Assembly (NCBI GenBank): GCA_017631875.1
Contig: JAGBSL010000033.1
Location: forward strand, 10,115-74,114
DNA: 64,000 nt
Source of the DNA: Bacteroidales bacterium
GTDB taxonomy: Bacteria; Bacteroidota; Bacteroidia; Bacteroidales; UBA932
Direction: 5' to 3'
Shown: in pieces, positions 9,088 through 17,453 of the stretch
How positions within the stretch are numbered: position 1 is the first letter of the stretch
Layout of the letters: each line of letters opens with the position of its first letter
Notes under the pieces: generated by a model
Databases searched by the model: none
Seen by the model: the letters and a program-made list of their open reading frames with translations, nothing else
Told to the model about the DNA's origin: nothing
Program-made: the position numbers and the translations under genes

Positions 9088-10224
9088 ATGGAAAATGAAG
9101 TAAGATACACGGAAAGACTTGCCAAATACATCCTGATCGCAGCCGGAGCAGCCATCATTCTGGGCCTATGCTGGTTCTTCAGAGACATCATAGCATACAT
9201 CCTGGCCGCAGTAGTTGTATCACTTATCGCAAAGCCACTGGTCAACGTCCTTAAGAAAATCAGCATCAAGGGGAAACATGCACCCGACTGGCTTCTTGCC
9301 GCATTGGCGCTGATACTTGTATTGGCCTGCTTCCTGACATTCGCCTACATCGTGGTCCCGATCGCTGGAGGTATAATCAAGAACATCTCATTGGGAAACA
9401 TCGAGACATCACTCAAGAGTATAGCCGGCCCGCTCGCAGACCTGAACACATTCCTCACACAGACTTTCCCTCGTCTTGGAGAGGACTTCCGCATAGAGGT
9501 GGCTGTAGTACAGGAAATGCAGCACATGTTCAACCTTTCGCAGTTCTCATCACTGATCGGTTCTGCAGCATCATTCTTCACCAGCCTTGCAATAGGACTT
9601 TTCTCGGTCGTGTTCATCAGCTTCTTCTTCATCAAGGACGACGGACTCTTCACGGAAATAGTATGTGCACTTGTACCTGACAAGCACGAAGAGACGACGG
9701 AGAAGGCGCTTTCCGACATCGGTCACCTTCTGTCGCGTTACTTCATCGGCGTGCTGCTTGAAGTCATCGGAGTCGCCCTGATAAACTTCCTCGGTCTGTC
9801 GCTGATCGCCAGACTTGGAGTCAACGCTGCACTCGGAATCGCAGTGATCACCGGCATACTGAACGTCATCCCATATGTGGGACCTCTCATCGGAGTGGTA
9901 ACAGGCACCATACTTGGCCTTATCATAAAGTACAGCAGTCTCGTTCCTCTTGGACTTGATGTTGGATTCCTGGCATTCACCGCAATCCTGATAGCCATCC
10001 TGTTCTTCACACAGCTGGTCGACAACTTCGTATATCAGCCTTTGATATACTCTACAAGCATCAAGGCCAAGCCTCTGGAGATATTCATCGTGCTGCTTAT
10101 GGTAGGATACATCGGAGGACCGCTCGCCATGATCATCGCGATCCCTTCATATACGGTAGTAAGAGTGATCGCCTTCCGCTTCTTCGGCCACATCAAGGCA
10201 ATCAAGCGACTTATACCAAACTAA
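9088..10224 (+). CDS. AI-2E family transporter (PerM/YdiK-like)
   Basis: 378 aa polytopic membrane protein of the former UPF0118/DUF20 family. Two or three N-terminal membrane spans, a central soluble amphipathic region (about 110-160), then five further spans, with the family-typical GILNVIPYVGPLIGVVTG and GGPLAMIIAIPSYTVVR segments near the C-terminus. The family includes an autoinducer-2 exporter and Na+/H+ antiporters, so the transported species here is open. Lies between the HAD phosphatase and a secreted esterase with gaps of only 11-12 nt. Confidence 0.9.
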   Translation: MENEVRYTERLAKYILIAAGAAIILGLCWFFRDIIAYILAAVVVSLIAKPLVNVLKKISIKGKHAPDWLLAALALILVLACFLTFAYIVVPIAGGIIKNISLGNIETSLKSIAGPLADLNTFLTQTFPRLGEDFRIEVAVVQEMQHMFNLSQFSSLIGSAASFFTSLAIGLFSVVFISFFFIKDDGLFTEIVCALVPDKHEETTEKALSDIGHLLSRYFIGVLLEVIGVALINFLGLSLIARLGVNAALGIAVITGILNVIPYVGPLIGVVTGTILGLIIKYSSLVPLGLDVGFLAFTAILIAILFFTQLVDNFVYQPLIYSTSIKAKPLEIFIVLLMVGYIGGPLAMIIAIPSYTVVRVIAFRFFGHIKAIKRLIPN

Positions 10225-10236
10225 AACACCTGAATC

Positions 10237-11187
10237 ATGAAGATAAAGACCATCGTTACGGCGGTGCTGATGACCGTTTCGGCCGCCTTGACAGTTCAAG
10301 CCAAAGAGACACCGATAAGTCCTGACGGCACATACCTCTTTGTACAGAGAGACACATGCGACCTGTATCTGGATGTGTATAACCCTGCGAAAGGGAGCCA
10401 GACAAGCATCAACGGAAAGACAAAACCTACTGTCGTATTTATGTTCGGCGGCGGATTCATCCAAGGAACCCGAGACGACGAGAGTTACAACGACTGGTTC
10501 AAGATGCTCACTCAGCACGGATACCGAGTGGTTTCAATCGACTATCGTCTGGGACTGAAAGGCTCCAACAAGGTAGGAATCGCCCAAGTGAATGTGCTTG
10601 ACAAAGCCATCCACATGGCAGTGGAGGACCTGTTCAGCGCCACGAACTTCATGATCGACAATGCGGAGAGTCTCGGCATCGACCCATCGAACATCGTAAT
10701 CAGCGGCTCATCAGCAGGTGCAATCAGCGTTATGCAGGCGGAATACGAAGTATGCAACAGAACATCATGGGCATCTGTACTTCCGGCCGGCTTCAACTAC
10801 GCAGGCGTGATGTCATTCTCGGGAGCGATCCTTTCAAGAAAGGGAAAGGTAAAATATGCCGAAGCGCCATGTGCTACGCTCATGCTGCATGGAACAGCTG
10901 ACGCTCTGGTACCATACAAGCAGATCGCATTCTTCAATCTCGGATTCTTCGGCGGCGGAAAGCTCGTGGAAAGGTTCAAGAAGTTTGACTACAACTACAA
11001 CATGTACCACTTCATCGACTATGGACACGAGATTGCCGGTTCGATGGAGACTACACTTGATCTCCAGCTGAAGTTCCTGGAGAACAATGTGATGCAGGGC
11101 GACAAGAGAGTCATAGAGGCATGGCTGTCTGACCCAGATGTATACAAGGGATTCGGTCCTCAATCACGGAAAGAATTGTATAAATAA
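10237..11187 (+). CDS. Secreted alpha/beta hydrolase (esterase/lipase-like)
   Basis: 316 aa with an N-terminal signal peptide (MKIKTIVTAVLMTVSAALTVQA). Alpha/beta-hydrolase fold: oxyanion loop FGGGFIQG, nucleophile elbow GSSAGA, acid Asp in HGTADALVP, and His in DYGHEI. These give a complete Ser-Asp-His triad. Closest in style to BD-FAE/esterase-lipase family members that deacetylate carbohydrates or cleave short esters. Last gene of the clp-downstream set on the plus strand; a strong terminator follows. Confidence 0.87.
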   Translation: MKIKTIVTAVLMTVSAALTVQAKETPISPDGTYLFVQRDTCDLYLDVYNPAKGSQTSINGKTKPTVVFMFGGGFIQGTRDDESYNDWFKMLTQHGYRVVSIDYRLGLKGSNKVGIAQVNVLDKAIHMAVEDLFSATNFMIDNAESLGIDPSNIVISGSSAGAISVMQAEYEVCNRTSWASVLPAGFNYAGVMSFSGAILSRKGKVKYAEAPCATLMLHGTADALVPYKQIAFFNLGFFGGGKLVERFKKFDYNYNMYHFIDYGHEIAGSMETTLDLQLKFLENNVMQGDKRVIEAWLSDPDVYKGFGPQSRKELYK

Positions 11188-11188
11188 C

Positions 11189-11216
11189 AAAAAGTCAGGC
11201 GATTGCCTGACTTTTT
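11189..11216. terminator. Bidirectional terminator between esterase and nucleoside phosphorylase genes
   Basis: Perfect 12-bp stem AAAAAGTCAGGC / GCCTGACTTTTT with a GATT loop. A- and T-tracts lie on both sides, so it works for both convergent genes. Confidence 0.92.
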
Positions 11217-11219
11217 GTC

Positions 11220-12089
11220 TTATTCAGCGAGCTTATCAAGGCAAAGCTCTACGAGCTTTCTTACCTGCGCCTTGTAGTCTGGATTAGATGCTTTATGGTG
11301 GCGGTGTGCGATAATGCAGCATATCGTACCTGCATTATGACCAAGGTGAGCGGCAAGTCCTGCCAGAGCAGATCCTTCCATCTCGAAGTTTGTCACTTTC
11401 CACTCACCGAAGCGGAAGCTCTCGAATGTGTCAAGCATGTCCGGCATTGCAAGAGGTATACGGACAACTCGTCCCTGAGGGCCATAGAAGCCGGAAGCGG
11501 CAATGGTCATTCCCTTATATGTACAATCCTTGAACTTCTCTATCATCTTCTCGCCTGCCCTCACGAAATAAGGATCAGGAAGATGCTTGTTCCATCCTGT
11601 ATGCTTCTTGAATGCCTCCTCGATGTCAAGAAGAGATATCATGTCACGGTCAGCATACCAGTTCAAAAGTCCGTCGCAGCCTACTGAAATATGCGAGAAC
11701 ACGAATCCTCCGATTGGAATCTCCGGCTGGATAGCACCTGAAGTACCGATGCGGAGAATGTTCAGCGTACGATGCTCAGGCTTAACCTCTCGCGTCTCAA
11801 AATCAACGTTTGCAAGAGCGTCAAGCTCGTTCATGACGATGTCGATGTTATCTGTACCGATACCAGTCGAAAGCGCAGTCATCCTGACGCCTTTGTATTT
11901 TCCTGTCACAGACACGAACTCACGTGACTCATGTCTGAATTCCTTCTCCTCAAAGTATTCTGCAATCATGTCTACCCTACCAGGATCTCCGACAAGGATC
12001 ACTGTATCGGCAAGTTCTTCCGGACGAAGGTGAAGATGGAATACCGATCCATCACCATTGATTATAAGTTCTGATTCTGCGATACGCAT
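11220..12089 (-). CDS. Nucleoside phosphorylase (uridine phosphorylase-like)
   Basis: 289 aa PNP/UDP family 1 enzyme that splits nucleosides with phosphate to base and ribose-1-phosphate. Phosphate-binding GDPGR near residue 35, RIGTSGAI, and the nucleoside-binding NFEMEGSALAGLA are present. Insertions around 100-130 and the FYGPQGR loop resemble the Bacteroidales enzymes usually annotated as uridine phosphorylase, but purine specificity is not ruled out. Stands alone with its own -7 box (TAAATTTG, 12147-12154). Confidence 0.88.
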   Translation of the reverse strand: MRIAESELIINGDGSVFHLHLRPEELADTVILVGDPGRVDMIAEYFEEKEFRHESREFVSVTGKYKGVRMTALSTGIGTDNIDIVMNELDALANVDFETREVKPEHRTLNILRIGTSGAIQPEIPIGGFVFSHISVGCDGLLNWYADRDMISLLDIEEAFKKHTGWNKHLPDPYFVRAGEKMIEKFKDCTYKGMTIAASGFYGPQGRVVRIPLAMPDMLDTFESFRFGEWKVTNFEMEGSALAGLAAHLGHNAGTICCIIAHRHHKASNPDYKAQVRKLVELCLDKLAE

Positions 12090-12146
12090 ATTGTCTTATT
12101 TTTAAAGTTATCTTTATCACATGGGCCATCTATCCCAATAATCTGC

Positions 12147-12183
12147 CAAATTTAGTTTTTTATCTTTTAAATTCCTACTTTTG
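12147..12183. promoter_or_regulatory. Divergent -7 boxes for nucleoside phosphorylase (-) and DUF4293 gene (+)
   Basis: TAAATTTG on the minus strand (12147-12154) and TACTTTTG on the plus strand (12176-12183). The plus box has TTTA 21 nt upstream as a weak -33, which overlaps the minus -7 box, so the two promoters compete for the same DNA. Confidence 0.5.
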
Positions 12184-12205
12184 CATACTCATATACTTAT
12201 CTAAT

Positions 12206-12715
12206 ATGACTTGGCAAAGAATTCAAACACTATACTTAGGCATAGCCACAGCGCTTATAGCCGCAATGTTCTTCTGCAGATTCGCAACCATCATCGGTCC
12301 TGACGGAGCGGAAGAATTCATTAGATATTACGAAAAGATGCCCTTCCTGGTATTGCTGATAATGCTTACCAGTGCCCACGTCGCTGCAATAGGCTGCTAT
12401 AAGGCATTCTTCCTCCAGGCGAGAGTCTGTATCATAGCGGGACTTCTTGCGATAGGATTCCAGATCTGGCTTGCGATCGACTTCTTCAGATTCATGGGAC
12501 AGATGACCTTTTCAGTCACAATGCTCTTCCCTCTCGCCGCCGCATTCCTTGACTTCATCGCGGCAAGAGCCTCGCTGGTGGACGAGATGACGATCCAGAG
12601 CATCAAGGCAATCAAGACAAAAAGAAGGAAGCGCAAATTAAATTTGCGATTCCTTCTTTTATATATTCTTAAAAACTATGCAGCCGTTGTGACCTCCAAA
12701 GCCAAGGGAGTCTGA
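12206..12715 (+). CDS. DUF4293 family membrane protein with read-through tail
   Basis: 169 aa, begins MTWQRIQTLYLGIA as is typical of the Bacteroidetes DUF4293 family, and has four predicted membrane spans. Function unknown. The usual end of the family is near the basic KTKRRKRK; here the frame runs on for about 24 residues, through the hairpin terminator at 12620-12660 and 57 nt into the antisense of fabF. That tail is hydrophobic (LRFLLLYIL) and probably not ancestral: either the stop codon was lost or a frameshift lies near the hairpin. Confidence 0.8.
   Translation: MTWQRIQTLYLGIATALIAAMFFCRFATIIGPDGAEEFIRYYEKMPFLVLLIMLTSAHVAAIGCYKAFFLQARVCIIAGLLAIGFQIWLAIDFFRFMGQMTFSVTMLFPLAAAFLDFIAARASLVDEMTIQSIKAIKTKRRKRKLNLRFLLLYILKNYAAVVTSKAKGV
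12620..12660. terminator. Hairpin terminator embedded in the DUF4293 frame, next to the fabF stop
   Basis: AAAAGAAGGAA-g-CGCAAATT pairs with AATTTGCG-a-TTCCTTCTTTT: 19 pairs with one mismatch. It serves fabF on the minus strand and DUF4293 on the plus strand, but lies inside the latter's reading frame. Confidence 0.8.
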
Positions 12716-13909
12716 CATAGCCATCGTAAGCGGCGCTTCAACCGGCTTGTTCGGAGTATAGTCCAGGTCGCATTCCGGATCAGGTTCGTCGAGATTGATG
12801 GTCGGAGGCACGATTCCATGTTTCAATGCAAGAACCGAAACAACCGCTTCCGCTGCACCTGCCGCGCCAAGCATATGTCCTATCGAGCCCTTGATCGAGC
12901 TGATGTGGGCCTTATACGCATCTTCACCGAGAGCGATCTTATAGGCAGCCGTCTCGCTTGTATCGTTCAGCGCCGTTCCTGTTCCATGGGCATTTATATA
13001 TAGGATATCCTCTGATGTGTACCCAGCTTCATCCAAAGCCTGACGCATGGCCGCTGCCTGGGTCTTTCCATCGGGACGCGGCGCTGTAACATGGTGGGCA
13101 TCGCAGGTGTTTCCATATCCGCAGACTTCTGCAAGTATCTCTGCGCCACGCGCCACAGCATGTTCATACTCCTCCAGAACCAGCATTGCCGCACCTTCCG
13201 AAAGGACAAATCCACCCCTGTTCTTATTGAAAGGAAGCGATGCGTACTTAGGATCCTCAGCCCTAGTCAGCGCCTTTGCATTAGCGAAGCCTGCGATAGC
13301 CAGCGGGAGCACAACCGCCTCGGTACCTCCTGCTATGATGGCATCCGCATAGCCATGCTTTATCGCACGATATGCCTCGCCGATTGCGTGGGTCGATGTC
13401 GCACAGGCAGTAACCACCGGAAGACAAGGACCACAGGCGTTATTTCTGATGGCGATGTTTCCGGCCGCGATGTTTGCAATTGTCGCAGGAATGAATAACG
13501 GTGACACCCATTTAGCGCCGTCCTTTAGCAGTTTCTCGGACTCACGCATCTGAGTCGCAAAGCCACCGATTCCAGAGCCCACATATACGCCATACCTGAA
13601 CGGATCTATGTTTCCGCCTTCCGCGGAATCGAGTCCCGACTGGCGCACGGCCTGCCATGCAGCCGCAACACCCAGAACGGTAAACCTGTCCTGTTTTCTT
13701 GCAAATGCCGGTTCGATTTCATATTCTGCCGGATTGAAATCCTTGACTTCTCCTGCTATCTTCACCGGCATATCATCTGTCGGGAAGGAGGTTATCATAT
13801 CTATGCCGCAGACACCGTCCAAGAGGTTCTGCCAGAATGTCTTCACATCATTTCCTATCGGAGTCACCGCACCTAGTCCGGTAACTACCACACGTCTGAT
13901 CTTATCCAT
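12659..13909 (-). CDS. fabF: Beta-ketoacyl-ACP synthase II
   Basis: Elongating condensing enzyme of type II fatty-acid synthesis: joins malonyl-ACP to acyl-ACP. Thiolase fold with catalytic Cys in VTACATSTHAIGE, first His in INAHGTGTALND, and second His in KGSIGHMLGAAGAAE. I start it at 13909 (MDKIRRVVVTGLG), the family N-terminus; an upstream in-frame ATG at 13927 would add MLYLSD. The TATATTTG just before 13909 looks like a -7 box, which would make the message nearly leaderless. Unlike many genomes, no acpP lies upstream; fabF is alone. Its 3' end overlaps the DUF4293 tail. Confidence 0.95.
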   Translation of the reverse strand: MDKIRRVVVTGLGAVTPIGNDVKTFWQNLLDGVCGIDMITSFPTDDMPVKIAGEVKDFNPAEYEIEPAFARKQDRFTVLGVAAAWQAVRQSGLDSAEGGNIDPFRYGVYVGSGIGGFATQMRESEKLLKDGAKWVSPLFIPATIANIAAGNIAIRNNACGPCLPVVTACATSTHAIGEAYRAIKHGYADAIIAGGTEAVVLPLAIAGFANAKALTRAEDPKYASLPFNKNRGGFVLSEGAAMLVLEEYEHAVARGAEILAEVCGYGNTCDAHHVTAPRPDGKTQAAAMRQALDEAGYTSEDILYINAHGTGTALNDTSETAAYKIALGEDAYKAHISSIKGSIGHMLGAAGAAEAVVSVLALKHGIVPPTINLDEPDPECDLDYTPNKPVEAPLTMAMSDSLGFGGHNGCIVFKNI

Positions 13910-13944
13910 ATCCGACAAATATAGCATTTTTATTTAAGATAGGC

Positions 13945-13978
13945 TTTTTGGTATTTGCCATTAAAATCCATAAATTTG
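13945..13978 (+). promoter_or_regulatory. Promoter of the LytTR regulator gene
   Basis: TTTTTG (13945-13950), 20-nt spacer, TAAATTTG (13971-13978): a near-perfect Bacteroidetes promoter. The predicted transcript starts about 13983-13985, downstream of the first in-frame ATG (13948), which fixes the true start at 13999. Confidence 0.75.
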
Positions 13979-13998
13979 TACCTGCTAAACCGAAATCA

Positions 13999-14892
13999 AT
14001 GTCTCTTAACCAGAAACTGCCGGGATACCTTCTCGGCAAATACCAGTTGATCGGCACCGTTACATTCTCGGTGCTTTTCGCTCTGGTGTTCCTACTTATA
14101 TATATACCGTTCTCCGACACCGCATGGTTCGGCCTGGGAGGTTCGGCAACCTTCATTCCGACCCTCTTCTTCGCATTCGGAACGATAACGTTCCTTTCCC
14201 TCAGCAGAAGACTGATGTATAGAAGCAAGATCCTTTTCGAGATGCCGTTCTGGATGTATATCGCTTGGTGCATCCTGGAGATCCTTATTGTCTGCATAGC
14301 ATACTCATGGATGACGCTGGAGCTCGCTCCAACTGACAGCGAGCTGTGGTGGGATGTGTTCAAAAGATCGATCGTATACGGCGTCATTGCATTGGGAGGC
14401 CCATATATCCTGTCAGGAATGTATTTCGCGATCATTGACAAGGATAATACGATCAGGCTTATGACTTATGAGAACGTCGTAACGGAAGAAGCGCCGAAGC
14501 CTAATGTGACGACACAGAAGATTACCCTCTTCGACAACAGCGGAACGCTGAAGATGTCGCTCAGCCCCGAGAACCTTTATTATATAGAGTCGGATGACAA
14601 TTATATAAAGGTATGGTATACCGACAACAAGGGCGAGATGAAGCAGTACATCCTGCGCTGCCGCCTCAAGACGGTAGAAGAAAGCTTCAAGGGCAGCGGT
14701 CTTGTAAGATGCAACAGAAAATATATAGTCAACATCAAGAAGGTCGCGATGCTCAGAAAAGAGAGCGAGGGATACGTCCTTGACCTTGGAAACGAGAACA
14801 TCCCGCCTCTGCCTGTCACCAAGACATATACAGACACGATCCTGAGCTACTTCACAGACGAGAGTCCGCTGCTGGAACCTATAGAAGAGTAA
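13999..14892 (+). CDS. Membrane-bound LytTR-family transcription regulator
   Basis: 298 aa from the start chosen by the promoter (MSLNQKLPGYLL). Four predicted membrane helices in the first 150 residues, then a cytoplasmic LytTR DNA-binding domain (about 185-290) with LYYIESDDNYIKVWY, LVRCNRKYIVNIKKV and a terminal helix. There is no receiver domain or histidine kinase nearby, so this is a one-component sensor: the membrane part probably perceives a signal and the LytTR part binds direct repeats. Target genes cannot be told. Single-gene unit ending in a terminator that includes its own stop codon. Confidence 0.88.
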   Translation: MSLNQKLPGYLLGKYQLIGTVTFSVLFALVFLLIYIPFSDTAWFGLGGSATFIPTLFFAFGTITFLSLSRRLMYRSKILFEMPFWMYIAWCILEILIVCIAYSWMTLELAPTDSELWWDVFKRSIVYGVIALGGPYILSGMYFAIIDKDNTIRLMTYENVVTEEAPKPNVTTQKITLFDNSGTLKMSLSPENLYYIESDDNYIKVWYTDNKGEMKQYILRCRLKTVEESFKGSGLVRCNRKYIVNIKKVAMLRKESEGYVLDLGNENIPPLPVTKTYTDTILSYFTDESPLLEPIEE

Positions 14893-14920
14893 AATTCGCA
14901 AGAATTTTACTCTTCTTTTA
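14883..14920 (+). terminator. Terminator overlapping the stop of the LytTR gene
   Basis: 15-bp perfect stem AGAAGAGTAAAATTC / GAATTTTACTCTTCT with GCAA loop and a T-run. The TAA stop lies inside the left arm. Confidence 0.9.
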
Positions 14921-14953
14921 TAACAAAACCCTGCTGCCTACGTATCCTTTTAT

Positions 14954-15664
14954 ATGACAGAAATTATCATTAAGGCAGATAGGACAGCAAAGGCGGCAAT
15001 GGATGAAATCCTCGAGCGGTCAGACAAATACACTGGCAACGGCTATAAAACCCAGTGGAGACGATACTGGAAAGACAAGTACCTCAGGGAGTTCTGGAGT
15101 CATGCTTTCAGATTGGCAAACGAAGCATGGGAGGGAACTCCTGCGAACAAGGATGAGATTCTCAGATATATTGAGGAGTACTCGCAGGGGAATTGCCGAA
15201 TTACCAAGACCTCTGCATGGGCAGATGTAAAGCTAAGGAATACAACATATATCATCTCTGAATCAGGCAAACAGATATTCATTACAGCTTTCAACACCAC
15301 AGCTCAGAGAAGCAGCATGTCATCAGAAGATACCGCAAGACTCATTATAGCCATAGACGAGTATCTTGATCAATGGGAAAAGAGTATAGATGAGGCTCTG
15401 CTGGCATACAGAGCCGAGCAGCAGGCCTGCGAGATGCTCAAGACCACAGCTATGGTCCTGATAGGAGATCTCATCGAGAAGACCCCAAACATAACCTTCA
15501 AACTTAAACTACAGAAGAACGGAAGACTATGCTGCACTCTCATCGGTCCTGATTACTGGAATCAGAAAACACTCTTCCGCACCTCGTGGGAAACCTTCAG
15601 AGAAGATTTCGCTCGGGCTCTAACGGAATTCGAACAAAGACTGAAACGCCGATTCTGGTTATAA
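14954..15664 (+). CDS. Uncharacterised protein, first gene of the AAA/MoxR/VWA block
   Basis: 236 aa, soluble, no signal peptide, and no family recognised. An N-terminal helical part (EIIIKADRTAKAAMDEILER) with a Trp/Arg/Tyr-rich basic stretch (TQWRRYWKDKYLREFW), a middle alpha-helical region, and a C-terminal beta-rich part (NITFKLKLQKNGRLCCTLIG) followed by a terminal helix. The last gene of the block (19714) has the same broad order of helix then KIEVRLNDKN-like strands then helix, so the two may be distant paralogues. Starts at an ATG after a weak promoter-like TATCCTTT; 124 nt of hairpin repeat separate it from the AAA gene. Confidence 0.7.
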   Translation: MTEIIIKADRTAKAAMDEILERSDKYTGNGYKTQWRRYWKDKYLREFWSHAFRLANEAWEGTPANKDEILRYIEEYSQGNCRITKTSAWADVKLRNTTYIISESGKQIFITAFNTTAQRSSMSSEDTARLIIAIDEYLDQWEKSIDEALLAYRAEQQACEMLKTTAMVLIGDLIEKTPNITFKLKLQKNGRLCCTLIGPDYWNQKTLFRTSWETFREDFARALTEFEQRLKRRFWL

Positions 15665-15721
15665 GATCGCATAACACTTCCCCACTTCATTCGTATCATA
15701 TTATATCCAAAACTCATTATA

Positions 15722-15766
15722 GTCCAAAAGGCTCGAAGAACTTTTGGACCGGTCCGAGAAGGACCG
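15722..15766 (+). repeat. Two-hairpin repeat (multi-hairpin family, copy 1)
   Basis: Hairpin 1: GTCCAAAAG (15722-15730), loop GCTCGAAGAA, CTTTTGGAC (15741-15749). Hairpin 2 follows at once: CGGTCC, loop GAGAA, GGACCG (15750-15766). The first loop is identical to that of the copy at 39411-39438 while the stem differs on both arms. Lies in the 124-nt gap upstream of the AAA gene. Confidence 0.85.
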
Positions 15767-15788
15767 ATAATAATAAATTTAAGAAACT

Positions 15789-17450
15789 ATGACAGACAAC
15801 AAGAACCATACATTAGCCTCTGCACTTGACTTCATCGCCAGCGAAATCGAGTGCAACGACTTGGATTCATTCCTTGAGACAGAAAGCAGCGAATGCAGAT
15901 TCATCTGCGACTCTTTGTCAATCACTCCCCTTCAGGCAGCACTTTTCGCCACCATACTCGAGAAGTCGGGTGACAGCACTGCTTCTACCAGAGAAATGAC
16001 CTCAACATTGAAGGTCAGCAAGATACGTTTCCTCAGTTTCAAGCAGGACATAGACGACCTCCACAAAAAGAGACTTGTAGTCGTACGCAAGAAGCGCGAC
16101 GGAGGAGTCGGATACCGCGTCAGCCAGGCGGTAGTCAAAGCCGTGCAGAACAACACACCTGTCGAGCCGGAAAGACTTGACGGCCTTTCTACAAAGACCA
16201 TCTTCTCAAGAATGCACAACATATTCGGGGACCTCACCATCGGCACCACCTCTTATGAAACCGCGCTTCAGGAGCTTTACGACATCTTTAACCACAATCT
16301 TGAGAACAAGTTTGTGCAAGCGGCCACTAACCTTGGCTTGAACACCCTCAAATCAGAGGAGGAGAAGCTTATCATGTTCTACATGATTCACAGGAATGTC
16401 TCATTCAACGAGAATGAATTCACGATTGAGGAATTCTCCAGACTTATCGAAGACCCTATGGGTATGAATGACATCCTCTTCGACATGATGCGCAACGGAG
16501 AAAGCGACCTTCAGGAGAAAGGTCTTATGGAGTTCCAGTGCATTGACGGACTTGAGAACAATGATGAGTTCCAGATTCCGGAATCAATCCTCCAGGAGCT
16601 TCTTGCAGACTATAGAAAGTCAGATTCCCAGCCTAAAAGCCAAATCCCAAAGGACGAGCTTATCACCCCTGCCGACATCAGGCAGAAGAGCATGTTCTAT
16701 AATGACGAGGAGAGCAGGCAGGTGGCAGCATTGACCGACCTCCTCTCTGCAGAGAAATTCACCAAGGTACAGGAAAGACTCAAGGAGAAGGGACTCAGAA
16801 GCGGATTCTGCTGTCTTTTCTATGGCCCTGCAGGTACAGGCAAGACAGAGACCGTGCTTCAGATTGCCCGTCAGACCGGCAGAGAGATATTCATCGTGGA
16901 CATGAGCCGCATCAGAAGCAAGTGGGTCGGCGACTCCGAGAAGAACATCAAGAAGGTATTCAACACCTACAAGTCCTTGGTGAAGAATAGCGAGCTTACC
17001 CCCATCCTCCTTTTCAATGAAGCAGACGCAATTTTCGGCAAGAGAATAGAGGAGACTTCGAGCACCGACAAGATGAGCAATGCACTCCAGAACATCATCC
17101 TTCAGGAGATGGAGAACCTCGAGGGCATCCTCATAGCGACAACCAACTTGACAGAGAACTTTGACTCTGCGTTCGAAAGACGCTTCCTCTACAAAATTCT
17201 CTTCAATGCGCCTTCAGCAGGAGTCAAGGCAAAGATATGGAAGTCTATGGTAGACGAGATATCGGAAGAGGAGGCATGCAGACTTGGCGCGGAGTATAGC
17301 TTCACCGGAGGCCAGATAGAAAACATCACGCGCAAGCTTGACGTTGACTACATCCTCACAGGAGAGGCCGCAGGCTTCGACAAGATAGTCACACTCTGCA
17401 ACGAGGAAAGCATCAGAAAGGAAAAGGCAAACAAGAAAATAGGATTTTAA
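15789..17450 (+). CDS. AAA+ ATPase with N-terminal winged-helix region
   Basis: 553 aa. The first 110 residues contain a winged-helix-like unit (TSTLKVSKIRFLSFKQDIDDLHKKRLVVV), followed by a helical region with no known domain and a C-terminal classical AAA module: Walker A GPAGTGKT (346-353), pore-loop region SRIRSKWVGDSEKNI, Walker B LLFNEADA (about 406-413), sensor ATTNL, and arginine finger in FERRFLYKI. Walker B has Asn where most AAA proteins have the Mg-ligating Asp; the catalytic Glu is kept. Probably a hexameric remodeller working with the adjacent MoxR and VWA proteins. Gap to moxR is 3 nt, so one operon. Confidence 0.85.
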   Translation: MTDNKNHTLASALDFIASEIECNDLDSFLETESSECRFICDSLSITPLQAALFATILEKSGDSTASTREMTSTLKVSKIRFLSFKQDIDDLHKKRLVVVRKKRDGGVGYRVSQAVVKAVQNNTPVEPERLDGLSTKTIFSRMHNIFGDLTIGTTSYETALQELYDIFNHNLENKFVQAATNLGLNTLKSEEEKLIMFYMIHRNVSFNENEFTIEEFSRLIEDPMGMNDILFDMMRNGESDLQEKGLMEFQCIDGLENNDEFQIPESILQELLADYRKSDSQPKSQIPKDELITPADIRQKSMFYNDEESRQVAALTDLLSAEKFTKVQERLKEKGLRSGFCCLFYGPAGTGKTETVLQIARQTGREIFIVDMSRIRSKWVGDSEKNIKKVFNTYKSLVKNSELTPILLFNEADAIFGKRIEETSSTDKMSNALQNIILQEMENLEGILIATTNLTENFDSAFERRFLYKILFNAPSAGVKAKIWKSMVDEISEEEACRLGAEYSFTGGQIENITRKLDVDYILTGEAAGFDKIVTLCNEESIRKEKANKKIGF

Positions 17451-17453
17451 GAT

